Shown one piece after another: positions 25,358 to 33,198 of a stretch of DNA of 64,000 nucleotides (position 1 is the first letter of the stretch; every line of letters starts with the position of its first letter). The position numbers and the translations under genes were made by a program. The DNA comes from Spirochaetota bacterium (lineage in GTDB: Bacteria; Spirochaetota; Spirochaetia; Sphaerochaetales; Sphaerochaetaceae): assembly GCA_023401595.1 (NCBI GenBank), contig JAEXDQ010000011.1:9127-73126 (forward strand), in the 5' to 3' direction. The notes under the pieces are model-generated. The model did not search any database, had not been told where the DNA came from, and saw nothing but the letters and a program-made list of their open reading frames with translations.

Positions 25358-26641
25358 TTACTCTTCCGGGCCGCATGCCCATTCATAGACAGGAAGCGCT
25401 GTCACTTTCTTGCCATTTTCACAAGCCAGCTTCCCGCTGAATTCGTATGTCAGGAGCAGAAGATTATTACATTTCGTTACCGTTGAAGCCTTTTCAAGTC
25501 CCCTCAGTTCCCTCTTCATGGTCGTCGTGTTGCCGGGATCGTAGGAAACCTGGATACAACTGAGGACTTGCGAACCCTTACAGACAAGAAAGTCGCATTC
25601 AGTTTTTCCATCCCGAAAATAATAGATGTCAAAACCTCGGTGGCGGTATCGCTTCAGAAGCTCTAGGAGTACGACACATTCAAGGCGCCACCCCAGATTT
25701 TCCTTTGAATAGGCATTCTGGCGATTATTCATGATTGAGCAGTCCACGGGATAAGCTTTTTCCTGCGTCATGCGAATTCTACTTTTGGTCGAGTATTTAT
25801 GAAGTCCCAGCAACAGGTAAGCCTGTTTGAGATATCCGATGTAGTTTTCCGTCGTATGGTATGACTTGAAACCAAAGACTTCTGAGAATCTTGTAGTATT
25901 GATTTCCATCGGAACCTGATTGAACAGGTAATTGGCAAAATTCTCGAAAGCTGTTTTATATTTGACGCTGAAACGTCTTTCTATATCATTCTTCAATATG
26001 TTTGACACAAGATTGTCAACATACGAAAAGGCGTCTTCTTTACCGCCGATCAGTTCGGGAAATCCGCCGCTTTGCAGGTAATCGTCAAAGGCGTTCTTCT
26101 GGAAGGCTATGGCTTTTGTTGTGACTGAAACAACATCCACGTCTTTGACCCTGCAATAGTCGGCGAATGAGAAGGGATACAGTTCTATCGGGTGGCATCT
26201 TCCTGTGAGATGTGTGGCAAGTTCTCCACTCAGGAGTTTTGAGTTTGAACCGGTGATAAGTATTTTCAGTCCTTGACGCAGTAGTCGGTTGACAAAAAGA
26301 TGCCATTTTCTCACATTTTGTATTTCATCGATGAATAAGACCTCGAAATCACCGTAGAGCCTGTAGAGGTTTTCCAGGATGAGATTCAGATCTTCCGGTT
26401 CGGCTTCTGCAAGTTGCTCATCATCAAAATTCACGTAGGCGAATTTTTTGCTTGCTGTTTTCAGGACATTGATGCACAAGGTAGATTTTCCTGAACGGCG
26501 TACTCCCATGACTACTTGAGCAAGGGAACTGTCCAGGTTGACAAGAGTTTCCTCAGCCCTATGAGCGAAAGGTGTCTGGATGAGGCGTTCAAGTTCACTC
26601 TTTTGGTCTGCCAGTATTTGCCTGACGTGTGTGCTGTCCAT
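25358..26641 (-). CDS. AAA-type ATPase with DUF4143 C-terminal domain, second copy
   Basis: A 427-residue member of the same AAA_14/DUF4143 family as 10227-11441. Walker A GVRRSGKST near residue 47, Walker B VLFIDEIQNV near 98 and sensor-like TGSNSKLLSGELATHLTGR near 130 are seen. The C-terminal domain carries RDGKTECDFLVCKGSQVLSCIQVSY, an E-x-D-F-x-V nuclease-fold-like core. AGGAG stands 7-12 nt before the ATG. It resembles the first copy in motifs but is clearly diverged. Four 33-bp-phased repeats lie upstream. The cellular role is unknown. Confidence 0.88.
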   Translation of the reverse strand: MDSTHVRQILADQKSELERLIQTPFAHRAEETLVNLDSSLAQVVMGVRRSGKSTLCINVLKTASKKFAYVNFDDEQLAEAEPEDLNLILENLYRLYGDFEVLFIDEIQNVRKWHLFVNRLLRQGLKILITGSNSKLLSGELATHLTGRCHPIELYPFSFADYCRVKDVDVVSVTTKAIAFQKNAFDDYLQSGGFPELIGGKEDAFSYVDNLVSNILKNDIERRFSVKYKTAFENFANYLFNQVPMEINTTRFSEVFGFKSYHTTENYIGYLKQAYLLLGLHKYSTKSRIRMTQEKAYPVDCSIMNNRQNAYSKENLGWRLECVVLLELLKRYRHRGFDIYYFRDGKTECDFLVCKGSQVLSCIQVSYDPGNTTTMKRELRGLEKASTVTKCNNLLLLTYEFSGKLACENGKKVTALPVYEWACGPEE

Positions 26642-26658
26642 AATGAAACTCCTTGCCG

Positions 26659-26770
26659 ACTGCGTTATTTTTTGTTTCTAGCATATAATAAACTGCGCTA
26701 TTTTGCAAGTATGGCACTATTACAACTGCGTTATTTTACTATTTTTGAGTATGGTAAACTGCGTTATTTT
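26659..26770 (-). promoter_or_regulatory. Four 13-bp repeats at exact 33-bp spacing upstream of the DUF4143 ATPase
   Basis: ACTGCGYTATTTT occurs at 26659-26671, 26692-26704, 26725-26737 and 26758-26770, each start exactly 33 bp from the next. One copy has C for T; the 20-bp spacers are unrelated except for two CCATACT words. On the minus strand a likely promoter TTGCAA-17-TATGCT overlaps the second repeat. The repeats would all lie on one face of the helix, as expected for a cooperatively bound protein. Confidence 0.65.
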
Positions 26771-26790
26771 CTGTATGCTGTGCTGGTCAA

Positions 26791-27059
26791 CAAAAACAAC
26801 AGTCAAACGGCAGCTCATTCTCAATGCGTTCCACGGCTCAGTCATGGAACTTCCTAGAGCGGATTGGCAGTATCCGGATATGGTATGCAGACATGGCATG
26901 CAGACACCGAAGGGCCATGAAAAGTCTTTGAAAATTCAGACCTCTCACAGCCCCTTCCGGTTGTCGCGCCTCAAGACATATCAATGAACGCCGGGGCGGT
27001 CGGGTTTCTCCAGATGTCGGCCGATGCGACGGCCCTATGCATTCACTGACACAGAACGT
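26791..27059. other. Spacer without recognised gene
   Basis: About 270 nt between the repeat-bearing promoter of the DUF4143 gene and the end of the M20 peptidase gene. No family-like frame, hairpin with a T-run or repeat was seen. Confidence 0.4.
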
Positions 27060-28385
27060 TCATTTCACAGACGTGAGTATCTTCTTGTAGAACTCCACCG
27101 CCGGGGGCAGGGTATTGATGTTGATGTTCTCATCAAGCCCATGGATTGACTTGAACTGCTGCTCGTTGATCTCCAACGGGGCGAACCGGATGGCGTTCTG
27201 GCAGATCGGGCCATAGAAACGTGCGTCCGTACCGCCGGTCATCGCATACGGCGAAGGAACCACATCGGGGAACAACTCCTTGACCGTCCGTTCTACAAGC
27301 TTGAACGGTTCTCCATGGTAGTCGACCACAGGGCAAGGGTCGCTTGCGTTGATTACCTCTACCTTGACATCGTACTTCGCCGCGATACCTTCCAGAAGCT
27401 TGCGGGTTTCTTCCGGCCCCTGATGATGTATGAACCTGCTGTTGCCGGTCACGTACGCCTCCTGCGGCAGGACGTTCAGCCCATCGGACCCCTTGGCCAT
27501 GGTGAAGGCGAGGGTGGTGCTGATCATGGCCCCCGCCAGCGGGTTCACCTTCGGCAATAGGTTGTTCAATAGAGGGGAGAGACCCTTCGCATGCCGAAGG
27601 ACGAAACCAAGAGGGCCTTTGATAGTCGGCCCCAGTCTACGGAACATCTCTATGGTGGTCGGGTTGAGCCTGGCGGTGAAGGGGTTGTGTTTTTCGATAT
27701 CGCACATGAACGCCCCAAGCCGTACCAGCGGAGTATTCTTGCCCGGAGCCGATGCATGTCCGCCTCCGGACTTCGCGACGAACCTGAAGTTGCCTGTCCC
27801 TTTCTCCAGACACCCAATCATGGCGAAACGTCCCTTCGCCCCTTTGAGCGGCTCGCTTTTGATCATGCCGCCTTCATCGAGCAGGAATTGAAGCTTCACC
27901 CCCTGTTCCTGAAGGTATGCGACGATATCGGGAGCCCCTGAACCTGCGACTTCTTCGGTGCATGAGGATGCTATGTACAAATCCACCGTAGGCTCGTAGC
28001 CGCTTTCTATCAACTCGTCGAACGCTTGGAAAATGCAGAACAGCGAGCCCTTCGTATCGACAGTACCGCGGCCCCAGATGACACCGTTCTCGATATCCCC
28101 GCTGAAAGGCCCGTGCGACCAAGAGCCGGTAGCTTCCACTACGTCCTGATGGCTCATCAGCAGGATTGGATCCGCTTTCGGAGCCTTGCTCGCCCATTTG
28201 AGCAGGATGGAACCCTTGAAGTCGTGCAGCTCCATGGTGGAGAACACATGGGGGAACAGTTCCTTCAGTACGCCGTGGAACGCATTGAATTTTTCCGGTT
28301 GAGGTACGTCCACGACAGATACCGTTTCACACTGGATCATTTTCGCTAGTTTCTGTGCATAAGCCATAGCGATGTCTTCTTTCAT
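27060..28385 (-). CDS. M20 family peptidase (PM20D1/CPS1-like)
   Basis: A 441-residue zinc peptidase of the subgroup that includes yeast carboxypeptidase S and PM20D1. Motifs: LLMSHQDVVEA near residue 78, WGRGTVDTKGSLF near 109, SCTEEVAGSGA near 143, LLDEGG near 166 and SIHGLDENI near 418. No signal peptide is present, so it is cytoplasmic. AAGGAG precedes the ATG. It is the last gene of an operon with two membrane proteins, which suggests import of an N-acyl amino acid or peptide followed by hydrolysis inside the cell. That link is an inference from context. Confidence 0.88.
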   Translation of the reverse strand: MKEDIAMAYAQKLAKMIQCETVSVVDVPQPEKFNAFHGVLKELFPHVFSTMELHDFKGSILLKWASKAPKADPILLMSHQDVVEATGSWSHGPFSGDIENGVIWGRGTVDTKGSLFCIFQAFDELIESGYEPTVDLYIASSCTEEVAGSGAPDIVAYLQEQGVKLQFLLDEGGMIKSEPLKGAKGRFAMIGCLEKGTGNFRFVAKSGGGHASAPGKNTPLVRLGAFMCDIEKHNPFTARLNPTTIEMFRRLGPTIKGPLGFVLRHAKGLSPLLNNLLPKVNPLAGAMISTTLAFTMAKGSDGLNVLPQEAYVTGNSRFIHHQGPEETRKLLEGIAAKYDVKVEVINASDPCPVVDYHGEPFKLVERTVKELFPDVVPSPYAMTGGTDARFYGPICQNAIRFAPLEINEQQFKSIHGLDENININTLPPAVEFYKKILTSVK

Positions 28386-28534
28386 ATTCGTTGCTCCTTT
28401 TCAGGTAAAATCCATCATGCTGCGCCGTCCGTACAAGGTCACGCAAGTAGCGTTGCCCTTCCGCGGCTTTTTTGTCCGGCGGACCCGCCCCGTCGAAAAT
28501 ATCGATCCGATGCTGACGAAGGCTAATAAAAACA

Positions 28535-29212
28535 TTAACCTTCCAGCTTGCCTTTGCGATAGAACACCCATGCGATGGCGATTGAAATTCCTCCGATGAC
28601 GATCAGCAAGGTACTGGTCTGGCCGATCAGAGACGGTACCAAGATGCACAGGGCGCTCATCAGCGTCAGCGGGAAGACCGAAAGCTTCACGCTCTTCGAG
28701 AAATACTGCATGCCCAACGCTCCGAACAGGGCGGGCAGCACGTTGTCGAACGCGGGTTTGAGCGTCGGGTTCTGTAGGATGGGCGTTAGAGGTATCAGGC
28801 AAAGGACGCCGATGAAGATGACCAACATGGTCACGAGCGACGAAGTAGCGACGCTGAGCGTGGCGATGATCTCATCCTCCGGCGTTCCCGCCTCGGTTTT
28901 CGCAATCTCTCGGGCGTTGAACGCGCAGGGGAGCTTCAGGTTCGTGATGTTGCCCGTGATGAAGGAGAGATAGCTCGCCCCAGGGCCGATCAGCGGCACG
29001 TAGATGAGGAACTCCACGATGCAGGAGGGGAGGTAGACGATCAGGACCTTGATCAGCGCCGGCCAGAACGCATCCATCAGGATATGTGAGTCCGTGATCA
29101 GGCAGACCGCCAGCGGTGCGCCCAGCAGAAGCACCAGACCGATCGACAGGCCTATCCTCCCGATCAGGTGGATTTGGTTGTTGTACGCTTTGAAATCAAA
29201 TTGTTCGTTCAT
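28535..29212 (-). CDS. Integral membrane protein, likely partner of the DUF5058-like protein
   Basis: A 225-residue protein with about six hydrophobic segments (for example GLSIGLVLLLGAPLAVCLI, VLIVYLPSCIVEFLIYVPLIG and LVTMLVIFIGVLCLIPLTPIL). I do not recognise a named family with certainty. It starts 12 nt downstream of the DUF5058-like gene and is followed by the M20 peptidase. GAGGAG lies before the ATG. A two-protein transporter or permease is the simplest reading. Confidence 0.7.
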   Translation of the reverse strand: MNEQFDFKAYNNQIHLIGRIGLSIGLVLLLGAPLAVCLITDSHILMDAFWPALIKVLIVYLPSCIVEFLIYVPLIGPGASYLSFITGNITNLKLPCAFNAREIAKTEAGTPEDEIIATLSVATSSLVTMLVIFIGVLCLIPLTPILQNPTLKPAFDNVLPALFGALGMQYFSKSVKLSVFPLTLMSALCILVPSLIGQTSTLLIVIGGISIAIAWVFYRKGKLEG

Positions 29213-29224
29213 GTTCGCTCCTCC

Positions 29225-29968
29225 TTAGATCATTCCGATGAAGATGGCGCCGGCCATGCCCACCAGCATACTGACCGCAAGGGAAAAGCTTTCCAGCTTG
29301 CCGAAGCCTTTGTTTTTGATCAGATATTGGAACAGCCCCATGCACAAGGCGCTGAGGATGGCGGTACAGACAGGCAGGTAGTCCTTGTATACGAACAGTT
29401 TTCCGATGTAGCTGCCGAGGAACGTAGCGCACAATCCTATGAACATGGCCACCATGGCCCAGTTGGCGAAGCCCTGCTTCTTCGCCCCCGCGGAGTCTTG
29501 CTTCAAGGGTCGGCTGGAAAGCTTGTTGGAATAGGCCTTGAGCGTGAAGATCGAGAGCAGACAGCCCCAGATGATGCCGACGGTCATGACGGACATGATC
29601 GTCACCAGATGGTTCATCGTCAGCTTCGATGCGTCGAGCGTGGTTCCCATGCTTTCCGCCGCGACGGAGGCTACGGTCGCCTCATACTGGAGGTTTCCGA
29701 TGACGCTGAGCCGCAGCCAGGAAACCGGTACGCCCAACGAGCCTGAAAGGGCTATCACCCCAAGCAGGATCGATATGGACGGCAGTACGGTGAACGTAGC
29801 CGAAGAAAAGATCGCCTTGCGCAGCGCCTGTCGCTCCATGCCGAGCCTGACGCCCGCGCGGTAGCTTTTCAGGATGAATACCAGGCACAGCAGGACGATG
29901 AACAGGAGTATGCCTCCTACGACCAGATAGACGGGCAGGGAATTCGCTAGGGATAGATAATCGCTCAT
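29225..29968 (-). CDS. DUF5058-like membrane protein
   Basis: A 247-residue polytopic protein with about six membrane spans, beginning with a long hydrophobic helix (VYLVVGGILLFIVLLCLVFIL). The RAGVRLGMERQALRKAIFSSATFTVLPSISILLGV block fits what I recall of DUF5058; confidence in the family is moderate. It is the first gene of the operon with 28535-29212 and the M20 peptidase. The promoter is at 29995-30023. A role in substrate transport for the peptidase is an inference. Confidence 0.65.
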   Translation of the reverse strand: MSDYLSLANSLPVYLVVGGILLFIVLLCLVFILKSYRAGVRLGMERQALRKAIFSSATFTVLPSISILLGVIALSGSLGVPVSWLRLSVIGNLQYEATVASVAAESMGTTLDASKLTMNHLVTIMSVMTVGIIWGCLLSIFTLKAYSNKLSSRPLKQDSAGAKKQGFANWAMVAMFIGLCATFLGSYIGKLFVYKDYLPVCTAILSALCMGLFQYLIKNKGFGKLESFSLAVSMLVGMAGAIFIGMI

Positions 29969-29994
29969 ACAATACCTCTCGATGGTGTATGTTG

Positions 29995-30084
29995 AGCATA
30001 GTTTGGCTATCGGAGAATGTCTATCCGTTTATGATTTTTTTTACGAATACGCCAGGATGAGGCGGCGCATGGGAAACCGTTTCC
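29995..30084 (-). promoter_or_regulatory. Promoter of the DUF5058/M20 operon with upstream palindrome
   Basis: Minus strand: -35 TAGACA (30018-30023), 17-nt spacer, -10 TATGCT (29995-30000). A perfect palindrome GGAAAC-C-GTTTCC is at 30072-30084, about 49 bp upstream of the -35, and could be an activator or repressor site. Confidence 0.5.
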
Positions 30085-30132
30085 GCCAATACCGCCCTCC
30101 GACGGCCATTTCCGCCGTATCCGCCGTTCCCG

Positions 30133-30702
30133 TCAAGTCATTTTGAGGAAATAGCTGTGGACCGTCGTATCATCGGTCAGCTCGGGGTGGAACGCGGTGA
30201 CCAGCATGTTCCGTTGTCGGGCGGCCACGATTTTTCCTTGGACGATCGACAGTATGTCTACATCCGCGCTTGTCGTCCGGTCGATGTACGGGGCCCGAAT
30301 GAAGGTCATGGGGACGCCCGGCCGCCCCGCGAAGTCTCCGGCAGTCGAGAAGCTGCCCAGTTGCCTACCATAGGCGTTCCGACATGCCACGACGTCCATG
30401 AGCGCGAAATGGCGACGTTCGTCGTTGTCTATCTGTTTCGCCAGCAGCAGGAGGCCTGCGCAGGTCCCGAATACGGGCGTCCCGGCGGCGATACGTTCTC
30501 GCAGGGGAGCAAACAATCCCAGCCCCCGCAGCAGCCTTCCTTGGACCGTACTTTCCCCGCCGGGAATGATCAATCCGTCGAACGGCCTGTCAAGGTCGGC
30601 GGGTTCGCGGATTTCAAAATGCCGGACCGAAAGCCGGTCCAGCATCGTTTCATGTTCGGCGAAAGCTCCCTGCAACGCAAGGACCGCTATCGTTTTCGTC
30701 AT
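30133..30702 (-). CDS. pdxT: Pyridoxal 5'-phosphate synthase glutaminase subunit
   Basis: Class I glutaminase that feeds ammonia to PdxS, 189 residues. The catalytic triad is visible: Cys in FGTCAGLLLLA near residue 80 and His-Glu in AFHPELTDD near 170. The oxyanion-type PGGEST block is near 47. It lies 1 nt downstream of pdxS. The complex makes PLP directly from ribose 5-phosphate, glyceraldehyde 3-phosphate and glutamine. Confidence 0.96.
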   Translation of the reverse strand: MTKTIAVLALQGAFAEHETMLDRLSVRHFEIREPADLDRPFDGLIIPGGESTVQGRLLRGLGLFAPLRERIAAGTPVFGTCAGLLLLAKQIDNDERRHFALMDVVACRNAYGRQLGSFSTAGDFAGRPGVPMTFIRAPYIDRTTSADVDILSIVQGKIVAARQRNMLVTAFHPELTDDTTVHSYFLKMT

Positions 30703-30703
30703 G

Positions 30704-31579
30704 TCATCGCCCCCTGTCCGCCATCAGCAGGGCTATTTCGTCCTCGTTGATTCCTACCATGGCCTCTCCCAGGTCCTCGCTCAGCTTCGCCAGTAGCTTG
30801 GCGTCCTGATAGTTCGTGACCGCCTGTACGATCGCCGCCGCCCGTTTCGCAGGATTCCCCGATTTGAAGATTCCGCTACCGACGAACACGCCTTCCGCGC
30901 CGAGCTGCATCATCAGCGCCGCGTCGGCGGGAGTGGCTACGCCCCCCGCGGCGAAGTTCACGACAGGCAGCTTCCCGTTTTCATGAACATACTGGACAAG
31001 GCGATAGGGTACTTGCAGTTCCTTCGCCGCCTCGTACAGCTCATCTTCCCGCATCGACCGTAGCCGGGCGAGCTGGGCGTTCATCATCCTCATATGCCTG
31101 ACCGCCTGTACGATGTCCCCCGTACCAGGCTCTCCCTTTGTGCGAATCATCGCCGCGCCCTCGCTGATTCTGCGTAGCGCTTCCCCAAGATCCCTCGCTC
31201 CGCATACGAACGGAACATCGAATTTGGTTTTGTCGATATGGTACGTATCGTCGGCGGGACTCAGTACCTCGCTTTCATCGATGAAATCGAGCTCCAGCGC
31301 CTGAAGGATCTGCGCCTCGACGATATGTCCGATACGGACCTTCGCCATCACCGGAATGGAGACCGCTTCCTGTATGCCGCGTATCATTTTCGGATCGCTC
31401 ATGCGGGATACTCCTCCCGCCGCCCTGATGTCCGCGGGTATCCGTTCCAACGCCATGACGGCGCATGCGCCCGCGTCCTCCGCGATCTTCGCCTGCTGAG
31501 GCGTCGTCACATCCATGATAACCCCGCCCTTGAGCATCTGGGCCAGGTTCTTGTTCAGTTCATACCGTTCTTCTTTCAT
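30704..31579 (-). CDS. pdxS: Pyridoxal 5'-phosphate synthase lyase subunit
   Basis: A (beta/alpha)8-barrel synthase, 291 residues. Catalytic lysines: one in PVMAKVRIGH near residue 81 and one in AAMIRTKGEPGTG near 149. The C-terminal GVFVGSGIFKS phosphate site is intact. TGAGG precedes the ATG. It is transcribed divergently from the MocR-type regulator pdxR, with an operator-like region between. Confidence 0.97.
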   Translation of the reverse strand: MKEERYELNKNLAQMLKGGVIMDVTTPQQAKIAEDAGACAVMALERIPADIRAAGGVSRMSDPKMIRGIQEAVSIPVMAKVRIGHIVEAQILQALELDFIDESEVLSPADDTYHIDKTKFDVPFVCGARDLGEALRRISEGAAMIRTKGEPGTGDIVQAVRHMRMMNAQLARLRSMREDELYEAAKELQVPYRLVQYVHENGKLPVVNFAAGGVATPADAALMMQLGAEGVFVGSGIFKSGNPAKRAAAIVQAVTNYQDAKLLAKLSEDLGEAMVGINEDEIALLMADRGR

Positions 31580-31633
31580 AGGAAAACCTCATTGATTCTG
31601 TTTTCCAAGGCCTTGTGCTTGCATGATACTGAA

Positions 31634-31685
31634 AAATCTGTATATATAAAAATAGACAGATTTAATATTTTTTAACAGGACAGAT
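31634..31685. promoter_or_regulatory. Operator-like repeats between pdxST and pdxR
   Basis: AAATCTGT (31634-31641) and ACAGATTT (31656-31663) form an exact inverted repeat with centres 22 bp apart. A further ACAGAT half-site lies at 31680-31685, just before the pdxR start. The whole 109-bp intergenic region is AT-rich. MocR-type PdxR proteins typically bind several half-sites in such a divergent region. Confidence 0.6.
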
Positions 31686-31688
31686 AAT

Positions 31689-33080
31689 ATGCTGTACGAT
31701 TTTGTACTGATCGACCGCCAGAATGGGATACCCCTGTACCGCCAGCTGTATGAAGCCTTGGGGGAGGGTATCCGCATGGGCAAGCTGCGTCCGGGCCAGC
31801 CGCTCCCCTCCATCCGCGAAGCGGCGGCGGTCCTTCATATAAGTAAGATAACGGTGGAGGACGCTTACCGACGGCTCTGTGTCGATGGGTATGTATGCAG
31901 TCGTCCCAAAAGCGGGTATGTGGTTCGCGACACGCTTCCACGCCGTACACGTCCGCCTGCGAAGCCTATGGAGGATGCCGTATCTCCGTATCGATATGAT
32001 CTTGGAACGGGAAGCGTGGATCCCTCTGTGTCCGACATCGGCGTCTGGCAATATCATCTGCGAAAAGTACTGACGCAACGAAAGGACATCCTTTCCTATG
32101 GAGAGCCCCAGGGGGAAACCTCCCTTCGCCGGGAGTTGGCCATGTATGCATATACCTCCAGAGGTGTGGAGGCTGATGCGGAAAGAATCGTCATCGGCGC
32201 AGGCATCCAGCCGTTGCTATCGTTGCTGTGCGGATTGCTGGGAATCCGCGGACGGGTCTCTCTTCAAGAACCGGAGCTGCCTCAAGCTTCGCGCATATTC
32301 AAGGATTTCGGATACACGGTCTTGCCGTTCAATGTCTCCGAGGGACTGCGAAACTCCTTGGACGTTTCCGGCGCACCGTTGTGCTTCGTCATGCCGACGC
32401 TGTGTGATAACGACGTGTCATACGTGTCGTATCGGGATTCGTTGTACAATTGGTTGAAAGCCGCGCAAGGACGTCTGCTGATCGAGGATGACTACAACGG
32501 GGAGCTACGGTACGCCACCGATAGCGTTCCTGCGTTGCAGGGCGGAAATCCTGACAGAATCATATACATCGGATCCTTCTCCAAGCTGTTGCTTCCTTCG
32601 ATCAGGATCAGCTACATGGTGTTGCCGCCTGAGCTGATGGCACGGTACCGGTCGTTTCCTGACGGCTACAACCAGACCGCCTCGAAGATTGAACAGCTTG
32701 CTTTGGCCCGGTATCTCCACGAGGGGGAGCTTGAGCGCCATCTCCGCAGGTTGCGTAAACAATACCGGTTGAAAAGCCAAGTATTTGAACATGCGTTCAC
32801 CGCAAGCTTCGGCGATAGTGTCAGGTTGCGTCTGAATGAGAGCAAGCTATGCTTCTACTTATATCCGAGGCTCCACGGAAACGTAAGCATGGACGGGCGA
32901 AGCTCCATCGTCTCCCGTCTGGTCGAAGCTGCGAAACAAGAGGGGATACGGATACTCCCTGCGCCGACGCATCAGTACGGTCCCGTCCTGGTGGCGGGGT
33001 TCAGCGGTATGGATGTAGACGACGTTCCTGCGGCGATCGAACGGCTGTACGAAGCCTGGAAAGGGTATCTCGTGGAATAA
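31689..33080 (+). CDS. pdxR: MocR/PdxR-type regulator (GntR HTH + aminotransferase fold)
   Basis: A 463-residue fusion: an N-terminal winged helix (YRQLYEALGEGIRMGKLRPGQPLPSIREAAAVL, residues 17-50) and a fold type I aminotransferase-like domain. The PLP lysine is in YIGSFSKLLLPSIRISYMVLP near residue 300. Such proteins sense PLP and regulate the neighbouring pdxST. The divergent arrangement here fits that role, though GabR-type regulators of other operons look alike. A weak ribosome site CAGGA precedes the ATG at 31689. Confidence 0.85.
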   Translation: MLYDFVLIDRQNGIPLYRQLYEALGEGIRMGKLRPGQPLPSIREAAAVLHISKITVEDAYRRLCVDGYVCSRPKSGYVVRDTLPRRTRPPAKPMEDAVSPYRYDLGTGSVDPSVSDIGVWQYHLRKVLTQRKDILSYGEPQGETSLRRELAMYAYTSRGVEADAERIVIGAGIQPLLSLLCGLLGIRGRVSLQEPELPQASRIFKDFGYTVLPFNVSEGLRNSLDVSGAPLCFVMPTLCDNDVSYVSYRDSLYNWLKAAQGRLLIEDDYNGELRYATDSVPALQGGNPDRIIYIGSFSKLLLPSIRISYMVLPPELMARYRSFPDGYNQTASKIEQLALARYLHEGELERHLRRLRKQYRLKSQVFEHAFTASFGDSVRLRLNESKLCFYLYPRLHGNVSMDGRSSIVSRLVEAAKQEGIRILPAPTHQYGPVLVAGFSGMDVDDVPAAIERLYEAWKGYLVE

Positions 33081-33122
33081 CGTCTTCCGAACGTCTCCGG
33101 AGGTTTCTGCGAAAGACGAAAA

Positions 33123-33158
33123 GAAAGCCGGATTACCAAAGAGGTAGCTCCGGCTTTC
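33123..33158. terminator. Terminator hairpin between pdxR and the symporter gene
   Basis: A perfect 10-bp stem GAAAGCCGGA (33123-33132) pairs with 33149-33158. It lies between convergent genes and, with A-rich and T-rich outer stems, could act on both strands. Confidence 0.75.
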
Positions 33159-33198
33159 TCATGCATCGTTATGGAATAAACCCGATCGTGGGGTTCCG

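Noticed and set aside
26659..26770. CRISPR array
   Set aside because: Repeat 13 bp and spacers 20 bp are too short, and there are no cas genes; a phased operator is a better reading.
30072..30084. LacI-type operator GGAAACCGTTTCC
   Set aside because: The palindrome is real and is listed with the promoter, but assigning it to LacI-type regulators is not supported: no such regulator is nearby and the centre is odd-numbered.
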